From NCBI RefSeq assembly GCF_018130145.1, contig NZ_JAFCMB010000005.1, forward strand, positions 1 to 64,000: a stretch of 64,000 bases of DNA, read 5' to 3'. A program made the position numbers and the translations under genes. Of the stretch, positions 1 through 8,180 are shown one piece after another. The notes under the pieces are model-generated. The model did not search any database and had not been told where the DNA came from. It saw only the letters and a list, made by a program, of their open reading frames with translations. This stretch comes from Bradyrhizobium sp. AUGA SZCCT0176 (lineage in GTDB: Bacteria > Pseudomonadota > Alphaproteobacteria > Rhizobiales > Xanthobacteraceae). Positions within the stretch are counted from its first letter, which is position 1; the number at the start of each line of letters is the position of its first letter.

Positions 1-363
1 GAGAGCACGGCATAAGCCGTAAAGCCATTGCGCAGGGAAGGCCGGGTGTTCTCCGCTGCCCTGTATGCTCGTGTGCACTTTGTTTTGTGCAAACCGCACA
101 CGGGACCGCGGGTGCAGCGCGCACCCGGTCTTCCCTGCGCCCTCTTGATGAGAGGGCGGGAGGTTTCCAGCAAACCTCGGGCGCAATGCGTCGCGAGAAT
201 GCGAAACTGCGTTTTGGATGATGGTGCAACAACATACACCCCTGTCGTCCCGGCCTTGAGCCGGGACCCATACGCCGCGGCCCATCGGTGAGAGCGCTGA
301 CGTTAGATACCTTTCGCAAAATAACCGCCGCGGAGTATGGGTCCCGGCGTTCGCCGGGACGAC
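1..363 (+). repeat. Composite intergenic repeat, copy 1 (truncated by the window edge)
   Basis: Almost all of 1-363 reappears in inverted orientation at 19041-19392, with scattered substitutions and small indels. The right part (about 244-363) is a mini inverted-repeat element with GTCGTCCCGG at one end and CCGGGACGAC at the other. The left part contains the dyad around ggcataagccgtaaagcc and a GC-rich inverted repeat near 105-160. A short open frame starting at 28 is disrupted relative to copy 2 by small indels, so I do not call it a gene. The left boundary is unknown because pairing with copy 2 continues to base 1. No gene is seen in 1-397. Confidence 0.85.
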
Positions 364-397
364 GAAAGACGGGACGACGAGAGATGAGTGCTTTTCC

Positions 398-859
398 TCA
401 CACCGGCAGCGCGATCGAGTATTTCACCTGGCTCAGCGCAAAACTCGACTCGATCGACGCAATCCCATCCAGCCGCGTCAGCTTGTTCTTCAAGAACGCC
501 TCGTAGGACGACAGATCAGCGGCGACGACACGCAGCAGGTAGTCGCGATTTCCCGTCATCAGATAGCATTCCAGCACCTCGTCCCATTTCGAGATCGCCT
601 TGGCAAACCGGTTGAGGTCTTCTTCCTTCTGCCGCGCCAGCTTGATCGAGATGAAGACGCTGACGTGCAGGCCCAGCGATTTCTGGTCAACGGTGGCGAT
701 ATAGCGCGTGATGACGCCGCGCTCCTCGAGCAATTTCACCCGGCGGTGGCAGGGCGACACCGAGAGTCCGACCTTCTCGGAGAGCTCCTGCATGGTCATG
801 CGGCTGTCGGATTGCAGCAGGCTGAGGATCTTGCGGTCGATGGCGTCGAGGGTATGCAT
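398..859 (-). CDS. Lrp/AsnC-family transcriptional regulator
   Basis: A 153-residue protein of normal length for the Lrp/AsnC family. The N-terminal winged helix-turn-helix (about residues 5-60) carries the typical pattern LDAIDRKILSLLQSDSRMT, then LSEKVGLSVSPCHRRVKLLE. The C-terminal RAM ligand-sensing domain (about 65-140) includes the segment around MTGNRDYLLRVVA. Such proteins form dimers or octamers and sense amino acids or related acids. The gene is divergent from the 2-oxoacid dehydrogenase E1-like gene at 998, with 138 bases between the starts. That resembles the mdeR/mdeB arrangement of Pseudomonas putida, where an Lrp-type activator controls an AceE-like enzyme. Local regulation of the neighbour is inferred; the family call is firm. 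Confidence 0.93.
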   Translation of the reverse strand: MHTLDAIDRKILSLLQSDSRMTMQELSEKVGLSVSPCHRRVKLLEERGVITRYIATVDQKSLGLHVSVFISIKLARQKEEDLNRFAKAISKWDEVLECYLMTGNRDYLLRVVAADLSSYEAFLKNKLTRLDGIASIESSFALSQVKYSIALPV

Positions 860-888
860 TGGAACGAACTCTGGATAATGGGGCTCGG

Positions 889-907
889 ATTGGTATTTTA
901 TCCCAAT
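889..907. promoter_or_regulatory. Candidate Lrp-type operator in the divergent promoter region
   Basis: ATTGG, a 9-base AT-rich spacer (tattttatc), then CCAAT: perfect 5-base arms, 19 bases in all, 30 bases upstream of the regulator start. A related sequence, GGTAAAATTTGG, lies at 957-968 close to the other gene. Size and AT-rich centre fit Lrp sites. Binding by the adjacent regulator is inferred. Confidence 0.4.
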
Positions 908-997
908 TTGAGACGGTATGTCGCGGGAAATTGAGATTTCTGGGGAGGCCAGTCCCGGTAAAATTTGGCTAGAATCCTTGAAGTCCGGAGCAACGCC

Positions 998-3364
998 ATG
1001 CCCATCGAGCCCGCACGCCTGGAATTATTGTCCGCGCTGGCACGCAAGGTACTCTGGCTGTCGTCGTGGACCATCCACCACGCCAATCACATCCGCGCCA
1101 ACGCCGACGGCCTGAAGGTCGGCGGCCATCAGGCCTCTTCGGCCTCGCTCGCCAACATCATGTCGGCGCTGTATTTCTCGGTGCTGCGGCCGCAGGACCG
1201 CGTCGCGGTGAAGCCGCATGCGAGCCCGGTGTTCCACGCCATCCAGTATCTGTTCGGCCATCAGACCCGCGAGAAGCTGGAGAATTTCCGCGGCTTCAAG
1301 GGCGCGCAATCCTACCCGTCGCGCACCAAGGATGCCGACGACGTCGATTTCTCCACCGGCTCGGTCGGCCTCGGCGTGGCGCAAACCCTGTTCTCCTCGC
1401 TGGTGCAGGATTACGTCAAGTCGCATGGCTGGATGAAAGATCGTCCCGAGGGGCGAATGATCGCGCTGGTCGGCGACGCCGAAATGGATGAGGGCAATAT
1501 CTTCGAGGCGTTGCTCGAGGGCTGGAAGCACGGGCTGCGCAACACCTGGTGGGTGGTCGACTACAACCGCCAGAGCCTGGACGCCGTGGTGCGCGAAGGG
1601 CTCTGGGAAAAGTTCGAATCCATGTTCCGCAATTTCGGCTGGGACGTCAGAATCGTGAAATACGGCACGCTGATGCAGGCGGCGTTCGCCGAGCCCGGTG
1701 GCGAGGCGCTGCGGCGCTGGATCGATAATTGCCCGAACCAGATGTATGCCGCGCTGTGCTTCCAGGGCGGTGCCGCGTTCCGCAAGCATCTGCAGGACGA
1801 CATCGGCGATCAGGGGCAGGTCACCCAACTGATCGATCGCCGCAGTGACGAGGAACTGCTGGCGCTGATGTCCAATCTCGGCGGCCACGACATGACCAGC
1901 ATGATCGATGCCTTCGAGTCGATCGACCATGATCGCCCGGTCTGCTTCATCGCCTACACCATCAAGGGCGTCGGGCTGCCGATGCAGGGCCACAAGGACA
2001 ACCACGCGGGTCTGATGACGGTCGCGCAGATGGAAAAATGGCGTGCGGCGCAGAACATCCGCCCCGGCCATGAATGGGAGAAGTTCGAAGGGTTGTCGCA
2101 GGATGCAGCTGATCTCGAAGCGTTCCTCACCGAAGCGCCGTTCAACGCCGAGGGACGCCGGCGCCTCACCGCGCCCGTAATCGAGGTGCCCGAGCGACTC
2201 GCCTTCAAGCCGGCGGCGCAGATGTCGACCCAGCAGGGCTTTGGCCTCGTGCTCAACGAACTCGCGCGCGGCGATACCGAACTGGCCTCGCGCATCGTCA
2301 CCACGTCGCCCGACGTGACGGTGTCGACCAATCTTGGCGCCTGGGTCAACCGGCGCGGGCTGTTTGCGAAGGCGGAAAATCACGATCTGTTCCGTCAGGA
2401 GAAAATTCCCTCGACCTTCAACTGGGATTTCTCGCCCAAGGGCCAGCACCTCGAGCTCGGCATCGCCGAGATGAACCTGTTCATCATGCTTTCGGCGCTG
2501 GGTCTGTCGCACCAGATCAACGGCGAGCGGCTGCTGCCGATCGGCACGCTGTACGATCCCTTCATCCAGCGCGGCCTCGATGCGATGAATTACGCCTGCT
2601 ACCAGGACGCGCGCTTCATGGTGGCGGCGACCCCGTCGGGCATTACGCTGGCACCAGAAGGCGGCGCGCACCAGTCGATCGCCACGCCCCTGATCGGCAT
2701 TGCACAGGACGGCCTGGCCTCATTCGAGCCGGCCTTTGTCGATGAACTCTCCGTGATCATGGGCTGGGGATTCCAGCACATGCAGCGCGAAGCCGGTGAG
2801 GGCGGGTCGGTGTATCTGCGGTTGTCGACGCGGACGATCGACCAGCCCCAGCGGATCATGACGCCGGACCTGCAGCGCGAGATCACCGACGGCGCCTATT
2901 GGCTGCGCAAGCCGGGTGCGAACTGCGACGTCGTGATCGCCTATACCGGCGCGGTCGCGCCCGAGGCGATCGAGGCGGTCGGCTTCATCGGGGAGAGCCA
3001 CCGGGACGTTGGACTATTGGCGGTGACCTCGGCGGACCGGCTGCATTCAGGCTGGACCGCGGCGCGAAAACTGCGCCGCGACCGCCGCGGCGCGGCGCAT
3101 CTCAGCCATATCGAACAATTGCTGGCGCCGCTGCCGCGCGACTGCGGCATCGTCAGCGTGATCGACGGCCACCCGGCCGCACTGGGCTGGCTCGGCAGCG
3201 TGCGCGGCCACCGGGTGGAGGCGCTGGGCGTCGAGCAGTTCGGCCAGACCGGCACCATCGCCGACCTCTACCGCCACCACGGCATGGACGCCAACGCCAT
3301 CATCGATGCGGCGGAAAGCCTCACGGTGGGGGCGCCGGTGCGGCATCGGAAGATGGCGGTGTGA
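998..3364 (+). CDS. AceE/transketolase-like thiamine-diphosphate enzyme (2-oxoacid dehydrogenase E1-type)
   Basis: 788 residues. It resembles the homodimeric E1 of pyruvate dehydrogenase (AceE) and its relative MdeB more than a true transketolase, though it is shorter than AceE (about 890). The ThDP/Mg motif is GDAEMDEGN at residue 159, with the paired Asn at about 190 (DYNRQSLD). The N-terminal region has HHANHIRANADG and a transketolase-like GSVGLG segment. The central pyrimidine domain and the C-terminal domain are intact. I chose ATG 998, behind a CCGGAG ribosome site, over a TTG at 965. The divergent Lrp regulator suggests induction by an amino acid or 2-oxoacid such as 2-oxobutyrate. 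No E2 or E3 gene is nearby, so it would borrow them from elsewhere or act alone. Exact substrate unknown. Confidence 0.85.
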   Translation: MPIEPARLELLSALARKVLWLSSWTIHHANHIRANADGLKVGGHQASSASLANIMSALYFSVLRPQDRVAVKPHASPVFHAIQYLFGHQTREKLENFRGFKGAQSYPSRTKDADDVDFSTGSVGLGVAQTLFSSLVQDYVKSHGWMKDRPEGRMIALVGDAEMDEGNIFEALLEGWKHGLRNTWWVVDYNRQSLDAVVREGLWEKFESMFRNFGWDVRIVKYGTLMQAAFAEPGGEALRRWIDNCPNQMYAALCFQGGAAFRKHLQDDIGDQGQVTQLIDRRSDEELLALMSNLGGHDMTSMIDAFESIDHDRPVCFIAYTIKGVGLPMQGHKDNHAGLMTVAQMEKWRAAQNIRPGHEWEKFEGLSQDAADLEAFLTEAPFNAEGRRRLTAPVIEVPERLAFKPAAQMSTQQGFGLVLNELARGDTELASRIVTTSPDVTVSTNLGAWVNRRGLFAKAENHDLFRQEKIPSTFNWDFSPKGQHLELGIAEMNLFIMLSALGLSHQINGERLLPIGTLYDPFIQRGLDAMNYACYQDARFMVAATPSGITLAPEGGAHQSIATPLIGIAQDGLASFEPAFVDELSVIMGWGFQHMQREAGEGGSVYLRLSTRTIDQPQRIMTPDLQREITDGAYWLRKPGANCDVVIAYTGAVAPEAIEAVGFIGESHRDVGLLAVTSADRLHSGWTAARKLRRDRRGAAHLSHIEQLLAPLPRDCGIVSVIDGHPAALGWLGSVRGHRVEALGVEQFGQTGTIADLYRHHGMDANAIIDAAESLTVGAPVRHRKMAV

Positions 3365-3366
3365 CG

Positions 3367-3487
3367 CGTCGCCCCGGCGAAGGCCGGGGCCCATACTCCG
3401 CAGCAGTGGTTGTGTTAATCGGTGTCGGCGGGAGTGCCAAAATGAGAGTTCACGGCGTATGGGCCCCGGCCTTCGCCGGGGCGACGG
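3367..3487. repeat. 121-bp inverted-repeat element, GTCG(T/C)CCCGG family
   Basis: Perfect 30-base inverted arms at 3367-3396 and 3458-3487, starting CGTCGCCCCGGCGAAGG, surround a 61-base unpaired centre. It begins 3 bases after the E1-like stop codon. It can fold into one long hairpin in RNA. No coding capacity; the family recurs throughout the window. Confidence 0.9.
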
Positions 3488-3651
3488 TTACCGTCTTGCA
3501 TCCGTCACGCGCCTGACCTTATATCCGGTGCCTGCCGCGACGCGGTATCCCGCATATGGCGGGTTCAATTGCCGGGATTTTCGTGCAAGGATGCCTGCCG
3601 AACGCCCCCGTTCCCTTAATCCTTCCGTCCTGTGAAATAACGAGGTTTCCG

Positions 3652-5082
3652 ATGGTCAACCGTATGCAATTCTACATCGACGGCGCCTGGGTCGATCCCG
3701 CCGTCAAGAAGTCCACGCCCGTCGTCAATCCGGCGACCGAAGAGGCGATGTATGAGGTTGCGCTCGGCTCGAAGGCCGATCTCGACAAGGCCGTCGCTGC
3801 CGCCAAGCGCGCCTTCGTGACCTTCTCGCAGACCAGCCGCGAGGAGCGCGTCGCGCTCCTGGAAAAGATCATCGAGATCTATAAGGGCCGCATGAAGGAC
3901 ATCGGCGCTGCCGTTTCCGACGAAATGGGCGCGCCGCTGCCGATGGCAGAGCGCCTGCAGGCCGGCGCCGGCCTCGGCCACATCGCTTCCACGCTGGAAG
4001 TGCTGAAGAACTATCACTTCGAGGAAAACCTCGGCACCGCCACGGTGCTGCGCGAGCCCGTCGGCGTCATCGGCATGATCACGCCGTGGAACTGGCCGCT
4101 GAACCAGATCGCCTGCAAGGTCGCGCCCGCGCTTGCCGCCGGCTGCACCATGATCCTGAAGCCGTCGGAATTCACACCGACCTCGGCATTGATTTTCGCG
4201 GAAATCCTCCATGAAGCCGGCGTGCCGAAGGGCGTGTTCAACCTCGTCAACGGCCTCGGCCCCGAGGTGGGTGCCGCGATGAGCGAGCATCCGGATATCG
4301 ACATGATCTCGTTCACCGGCTCGACCCGCGCCGGCGTCGATGTCGCCAAGCGCGCCGCGCCGACCGTGAAGCGTGTCAGCCAGGAACTCGGCGGCAAGTC
4401 GCCGAACGTGATCCTCGAAGGCGCCGACCTCACCAAGGCGGTCACCGGCGGCGTCATGCACATGTTCAACAACTCTGGACAATCGTGCAACGCGCCGTCG
4501 CGGATGATCGTGCCGTTGTCGAAGATGAAGGAAGTCGCCGCCATCGCGAAGGCGGTCGCCGACAAGACCAAGGCCGGCGATCCCCGTGCCGACGGCACCA
4601 CCATCGGCCCGGTCGTGTCCCGCATCCAGTGGGACAAGATCCAGGCGCTGATCCACAAGGGCATCGAGGAAGGTGCAACCCTCGTGGCCGGTGGTCCCGG
4701 TCTGCCCGAGGGCGTCAACAAGGGCTTCTACGTGCGCCCGACCATCTTCGCCGACGTCACCAACGACATGACCATTGCCCGTGAGGAAATCTTCGGACCG
4801 GTGCTCACGATCCTCGGTGCCAAGGACGAAGCCGAGGCGGTCAAGATCGCCAACGACACGCCGTATGGTCTGGCCGGTTACGTCACCGGTGACACCGTCG
4901 AAAGCGCGCGCCGCGTCGGCCGACAGATCCGCGCCGGCAACGTCAACCTGCAGGGCGTTCCGAACGATCGCACCGCGCCGTTCGGCGGCTACAAGCAGTC
5001 CGGCAACGGCCGCGAGTGGGGCAAGTACGGCCTGGAAGAATATCTCGAAGTGAAGGCGGTCGCCGGCTACAACGCCGCGTAA
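3652..5082 (+). CDS. NAD(P)+-dependent aldehyde dehydrogenase
   Basis: A 476-residue member of the aldehyde dehydrogenase superfamily, oxidising an aldehyde to its acid with NAD(P)+. Visible motifs are ITPWNWP (Asn147 in the oxyanion hole), SQELGGKSP (general base Glu245), the nucleophile Cys279 in GQSCNAPSR, EEIFGPV and the C-terminal FGGYKQSG. The start ATG 3652 (MVNRMQFYIDG) gives the usual family N-terminus; an upstream in-frame extension looks non-coding. It stands alone between a repeat element and a strong terminator, so it is probably monocistronic. The aldehyde it uses cannot be told from sequence. Confidence 0.95.
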   Translation: MVNRMQFYIDGAWVDPAVKKSTPVVNPATEEAMYEVALGSKADLDKAVAAAKRAFVTFSQTSREERVALLEKIIEIYKGRMKDIGAAVSDEMGAPLPMAERLQAGAGLGHIASTLEVLKNYHFEENLGTATVLREPVGVIGMITPWNWPLNQIACKVAPALAAGCTMILKPSEFTPTSALIFAEILHEAGVPKGVFNLVNGLGPEVGAAMSEHPDIDMISFTGSTRAGVDVAKRAAPTVKRVSQELGGKSPNVILEGADLTKAVTGGVMHMFNNSGQSCNAPSRMIVPLSKMKEVAAIAKAVADKTKAGDPRADGTTIGPVVSRIQWDKIQALIHKGIEEGATLVAGGPGLPEGVNKGFYVRPTIFADVTNDMTIAREEIFGPVLTILGAKDEAEAVKIANDTPYGLAGYVTGDTVESARRVGRQIRAGNVNLQGVPNDRTAPFGGYKQSGNGREWGKYGLEEYLEVKAVAGYNAA

Positions 5083-5118
5083 GCTGATGCGGCGCTAGCG
5101 TCGTCTATTCGAAAGAGT

Positions 5119-5149
5119 GCCGGCTGCCCTAAAGCAGCCGGCATTTTCC
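5119..5149 (+). terminator. Rho-independent terminator of the aldehyde dehydrogenase gene
   Basis: A perfect 9-bp stem (GCCGGCTGC / GCAGCCGGC) with a 6-base loop is followed by ATTTTCC, 36 bases after the stop codon. Confidence 0.88.
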
Positions 5150-5237
5150 GTTGAGGGACCTCGCATAGCGTGTTGGCCGTGCCTCGCCGTAAAGCCGCCA
5201 TGGCGAGACGATACAAGAGCAAGAACGGAGGGTGGAA

Positions 5238-6128
5238 ATGAAAAAGCTGATCGTGATGTTGGTCGCCTTGCTGTCGCTCGCTGGCGCAGCGCAGGCTCAG
5301 AACCTCAAGGGTCTGCTCGCGACACTTACGATTGCCTGGAACAAGCCGACTGAGCCGTTCAAGATCATCGGTAACGTCTATTATGTCGGCACCCATGGGC
5401 TCGCGTCCTACCTGATCACCACGCCGCAGGGGCACATCCTGGTCGACACCGTGATGCCGGAGGCGACCTCGCAGATCAAAGGCAACATCGAAAAGCTCGG
5501 CTTCAAGGTCACCGACATCAAATACCTCCTCAACACCCACGCCCATATCGACCACACCGGTGGTCTGGCCGAAATGAAAGCGGCGAGCGGTGCCCAGCTT
5601 GTCGCCGGTGAGGCAGACAAGCCGCTGCTCGAAGGCGGCTATTATCCGGGCGCGCGGGAGGAAACGTTGCTGAATTTCCCGCCGGTCAAAGTGGACCGCA
5701 CCATGCGCGAGGGTGACACGATTACGCTCGGCGATGTGAAGATCACCGCGCGCGAAACGCCTGGCCATTCGCCGGGCTGCACCAGCTGGGAATTTTCGGT
5801 GAAGGACAACAACGTCACGCGCTCGGTCCTGATCTTCTGCAGTGGCACCGTGGCGCTGAACCGACTTGTCACCAACCCGACCTATCCGGGCATCGTCGCG
5901 GACTACCGCAAGACGTTCGCGCGGGCCCGGGGCATGAAGGTGGATGTCCTGCTCGCGCCGCATCCGGAAATGTACAAGATGGCCGAGAAGCGCGCCAAAC
6001 TCGCCGAGGGCGGACCCAATCCGTTCGTTAATCCCGGCGAGTTCAACGACTATGCCGCGACGCTGGAAAAGGCGTTCGAGGAGGGGCTCGCCAAGCAGAC
6101 CGCCGCCGCGCAGGAAAAGAAGGGCTGA
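5238..6128 (+). CDS. Subclass B3 metallo-beta-lactamase, BJP-1-like
   Basis: 296 residues with a signal peptide (residues 1-20, cleavage near AQA-QN), so periplasmic. The zinc motif is HAHIDH at 101-106 (His101, His103, Asp105, His106), with His177 in GHSPGCTSW and His242 in PHPEMY. The segments LLEGGYYPG, GHSPGCTSWE and FCSGTVALNRLV match what I remember of BJP-1, the subclass B3 enzyme of Bradyrhizobium, so the family call is strong. Such enzymes hydrolyse beta-lactams using one or two zinc ions. The ATG at 5238 has GGAGG 6 bases upstream and is preferred to the GTG at 5232. No regulator is adjacent. Whether the natural substrate is an antibiotic is unknown. Confidence 0.9.
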   Translation: MKKLIVMLVALLSLAGAAQAQNLKGLLATLTIAWNKPTEPFKIIGNVYYVGTHGLASYLITTPQGHILVDTVMPEATSQIKGNIEKLGFKVTDIKYLLNTHAHIDHTGGLAEMKAASGAQLVAGEADKPLLEGGYYPGAREETLLNFPPVKVDRTMREGDTITLGDVKITARETPGHSPGCTSWEFSVKDNNVTRSVLIFCSGTVALNRLVTNPTYPGIVADYRKTFARARGMKVDVLLAPHPEMYKMAEKRAKLAEGGPNPFVNPGEFNDYAATLEKAFEEGLAKQTAAAQEKKG

Positions 6129-6155
6129 ACCGGCGCGGGCAGGGATGGCGCTGAC

Positions 6156-7121
6156 TTATCCCCCGAGCGCGCCCTGCGTGTTCACATACAGCGCGTAGAT
6201 CGACTGGCTCGCTGCCATGAACAGCCGGTTGCGCTTCAAGCCGCCGAAACAGAGATTGGCGCAGCGTTCGGGCAGGGCGATGCGGCCGATCATCACGCCA
6301 TCGGGCGCGAATACCACGACGCCGTCGAGTTCGGGATCGCCCATGCCCCAGCCGCACCACAGATTGCCATCGATGTCGGCGCGCATGCCGTCGGGCGTGC
6401 CGGGACCGGCGTCGACGAACACGCGCTTGTCGGAAAGCGTGTCGCCGCCGGGCGAGACGTCGTAGGCGAGGATCTTGCGGGTCGGCACGCCCCGGGATTC
6501 GATCACGTAGAGAATCTTCTCGTCCGGCGAGAAGCAAAGCCCGTTCGGCCCCAAAATGCCCTCGGCGACGATGGTCGCCTTTCCGGTGGTGCCATCGAGG
6601 CGGTAGACGTTCATGTCGAGTTCGGGCTCGGCCTTGTAGCCCTCGTAATTGCCGAGCAGGCCGAAGATCGGATCGGTGAACCAGATCGAACCGTCCGATT
6701 TCACCACGACGTCGTTCGGCGAATTCAGCCGCTTGCCGCCAAAGGAATCGATCAGCACCGTGATCGAGCCGTCATATTCGGTGCGGGTAACACGCCGGCC
6801 GCCGTGTTCGCAGGTGATCAGCCGGCCCTGGCGGTCGCGGGTATGGCCGTTGGCGAAATTCGACGGCTTGCGGTAGTGGCTGACCGCGCCGGTCTCCTCT
6901 TCCCACTTGATGATGCGGTTGTTGGGAATGTCGCTGCACAACAGATAGCGCCCGTCGCCGAACCATACCGGGCCTTCGGCCCAGCGCAGGCCGGTGGTCA
7001 GCCGTTCCACCGCCGAAAGCTTGAGCCAGTATTTCTCAAACCGCGGATCGAGCGCGTGGATCGCCGGATCGGGATAACAGGTCGCCGGCTGCCAGCCGGC
7101 GCGGGGTGTTGCCTCGGACAT
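6156..7121 (-). CDS. SMP-30/gluconolactonase-family sugar lactone hydrolase
   Basis: 321 residues, a six-bladed beta-propeller of the SMP-30/gluconolaconase/LRE family, which opens sugar-acid lactones using a divalent metal. Seen motifs: RWAEGPVWFGDGRYLLCSDI (entry strand with the metal Glu), NGHTRDRQGRLITCEH, LNSPNDVVVKSDGSIWFTDP (Asn ligand) and GTPDGMRADIDGNLWCG (Asp ligand). The start at MSEATP (7121) gives normal length and avoids running into the divergent gene at 7228. Uronate dehydrogenase makes aldarolactones, which are the kind of substrate this family uses. The divergent pairing with the udh-like gene therefore makes biochemical sense. The gene is convergent with the beta-lactamase, with 27 bases between. 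Confidence 0.88.
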   Translation of the reverse strand: MSEATPRAGWQPATCYPDPAIHALDPRFEKYWLKLSAVERLTTGLRWAEGPVWFGDGRYLLCSDIPNNRIIKWEEETGAVSHYRKPSNFANGHTRDRQGRLITCEHGGRRVTRTEYDGSITVLIDSFGGKRLNSPNDVVVKSDGSIWFTDPIFGLLGNYEGYKAEPELDMNVYRLDGTTGKATIVAEGILGPNGLCFSPDEKILYVIESRGVPTRKILAYDVSPGGDTLSDKRVFVDAGPGTPDGMRADIDGNLWCGWGMGDPELDGVVVFAPDGVMIGRIALPERCANLCFGGLKRNRLFMAASQSIYALYVNTQGALGG

Positions 7122-7227
7122 TTGCTGTTCTCGTTGCTGTTGCGTTTCCTCGCAGAATGTTTTGCTATCATTGTCGGCCAGCGACCGCAAATCGGTCGCA
7201 ACGAAGAGGAAAGACAAGAGGAAATAA

Positions 7228-8046
7228 ATGCCACGCATATTGATGACCGGCGCTGCCGGTGGAATCGGCACCAGCCTGCGCAAACTGTTGCCGCCGATCT
7301 ATCCGGATTTGCTGCTGAGCGACCTTGCGACGCCTGCGGATCTCGGCGCGAATGAAAAATTCAAAGCGGCTGATCTGGCCGATCCCGCGCAGGTCGAGGC
7401 GATCTGCGAAGGTGTCGACGGCATCCTGCATTTCGGCGGCTATTCGGTCGAGGGCCCGTGGGACTCTATCCTGCAATCCAACATCATCGGCTGCTACAAT
7501 CTGTTCGAGGCGGCGCGCAAGAAGGGTGTCAAGCGCGTGGTGTTCGCTTCATCCAACCACGCGGTCGGCTTCTACCCCCGCCACCACCGGATCGGCACCG
7601 ACGTCACCGCGCGCCCGGACAGCCGTTATGGCGTCAGCAAGGTATTTGGTGAGGCGGTCGGTTCGCTCTATGCCGACAAGCACGGGCTTGGGGTAACGTG
7701 TCTGCGCATCGGCAATTTCGGCGAAAAGCCGCTGGACCAGCGCCGGCTCGCGATCTGGCTGAAGCCGGAAGATCTGGTGCAACTCTGCCGGATCGGGCTC
7801 GACCATCCCGACATTCATTTCGAGATCTTCTACGGCGCGTCCTACAACGAGCGCGCCTGGTGGGATAATCATCGCGCCTACGAACTCGGCTACCGCCCGA
7901 CCGGCCGCGGCGAAGATCATCGCGAGCATGCGATGGCCGAGCAGGCCAAGCTCAAGCCTGATCCCGTCAGCGATTTCTACCAGGGCGGCACGTTCTGCGG
8001 CATGGAGTTCGACGGCGACAAGAGCAGGATCGTGGACTGGAAGTGA
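7228..8046 (+). CDS. udh: Uronate dehydrogenase-like NAD-dependent oxidoreductase
   Basis: A 272-residue short-chain dehydrogenase/epimerase-fold protein. N-terminal Rossmann motif TGAAGGIG (7-14); catalytic Ser in FASSN (108-109), Tyr134 and Lys138 (YGVSK). HFGGYSVEGPW, FASSNHAVGFYP, WGAS-like YGASYNERAWWDN and FQGGTF-like YQGGTF match the Agrobacterium uronate dehydrogenase pattern. Known members oxidise D-galacturonate or D-glucuronate to the aldarolactone with NAD+. It has a purine-rich ribosome site (AAGAGGAAATAA) and is divergent from the SMP-30 lactonase. The dehydratase and GntR regulator of the next block would fit later steps. The exact sugar acid is inferred. Confidence 0.85.
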   Translation: MPRILMTGAAGGIGTSLRKLLPPIYPDLLLSDLATPADLGANEKFKAADLADPAQVEAICEGVDGILHFGGYSVEGPWDSILQSNIIGCYNLFEAARKKGVKRVVFASSNHAVGFYPRHHRIGTDVTARPDSRYGVSKVFGEAVGSLYADKHGLGVTCLRIGNFGEKPLDQRRLAIWLKPEDLVQLCRIGLDHPDIHFEIFYGASYNERAWWDNHRAYELGYRPTGRGEDHREHAMAEQAKLKPDPVSDFYQGGTFCGMEFDGDKSRIVDWK

Positions 8047-8053
8047 CGTTTAC

Positions 8054-8175
8054 GTCATTCCGGGATGCGCGAAGCGCAGACCTCAGATGTGCACTGGCAC
8101 ATCGGGGAATCTCGAGATTCCCCAATGCGCAATTGCGCATCTGAGGTTCGATGCTTCGCATCGCCCCGGAATGAC
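8054..8175. repeat. Inverted-repeat element, GTCATTCCGG family, with nested TGCGCA palindromes
   Basis: Ends GTCATTCCGG (8054-8063) and CCGGAATGAC (8166-8175). Inside are ggggaatctcgagattcccc and tgcgcaattgcgcat palindromes. It fills the convergent gap between the udh-like and GntR genes and could act as a terminator for both. Confidence 0.88.
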
Positions 8176-8180
8176 AGCTG

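Noticed and set aside
28-291. Open frame in repeat copy 1 (87 codons) and its partner frame at the right-hand copy
   Set aside because: Small insertions and deletions between the two copies break the frame, and both lie in non-coding repeats; not supported as protein genes.
1025-2671. 548-codon minus-strand open frame opposite the E1-like enzyme, and similar ones at 57356-59113 and 32595-33587
   Set aside because: All are antisense to genes with intact family motifs and show shadow-type amino-acid use.
2899-3516. 205-codon plus-strand frame overlapping the end of the E1-like gene
   Set aside because: Arg/Gly/Pro-rich, out of frame with a well-supported enzyme, and it runs into the inverted-repeat element.
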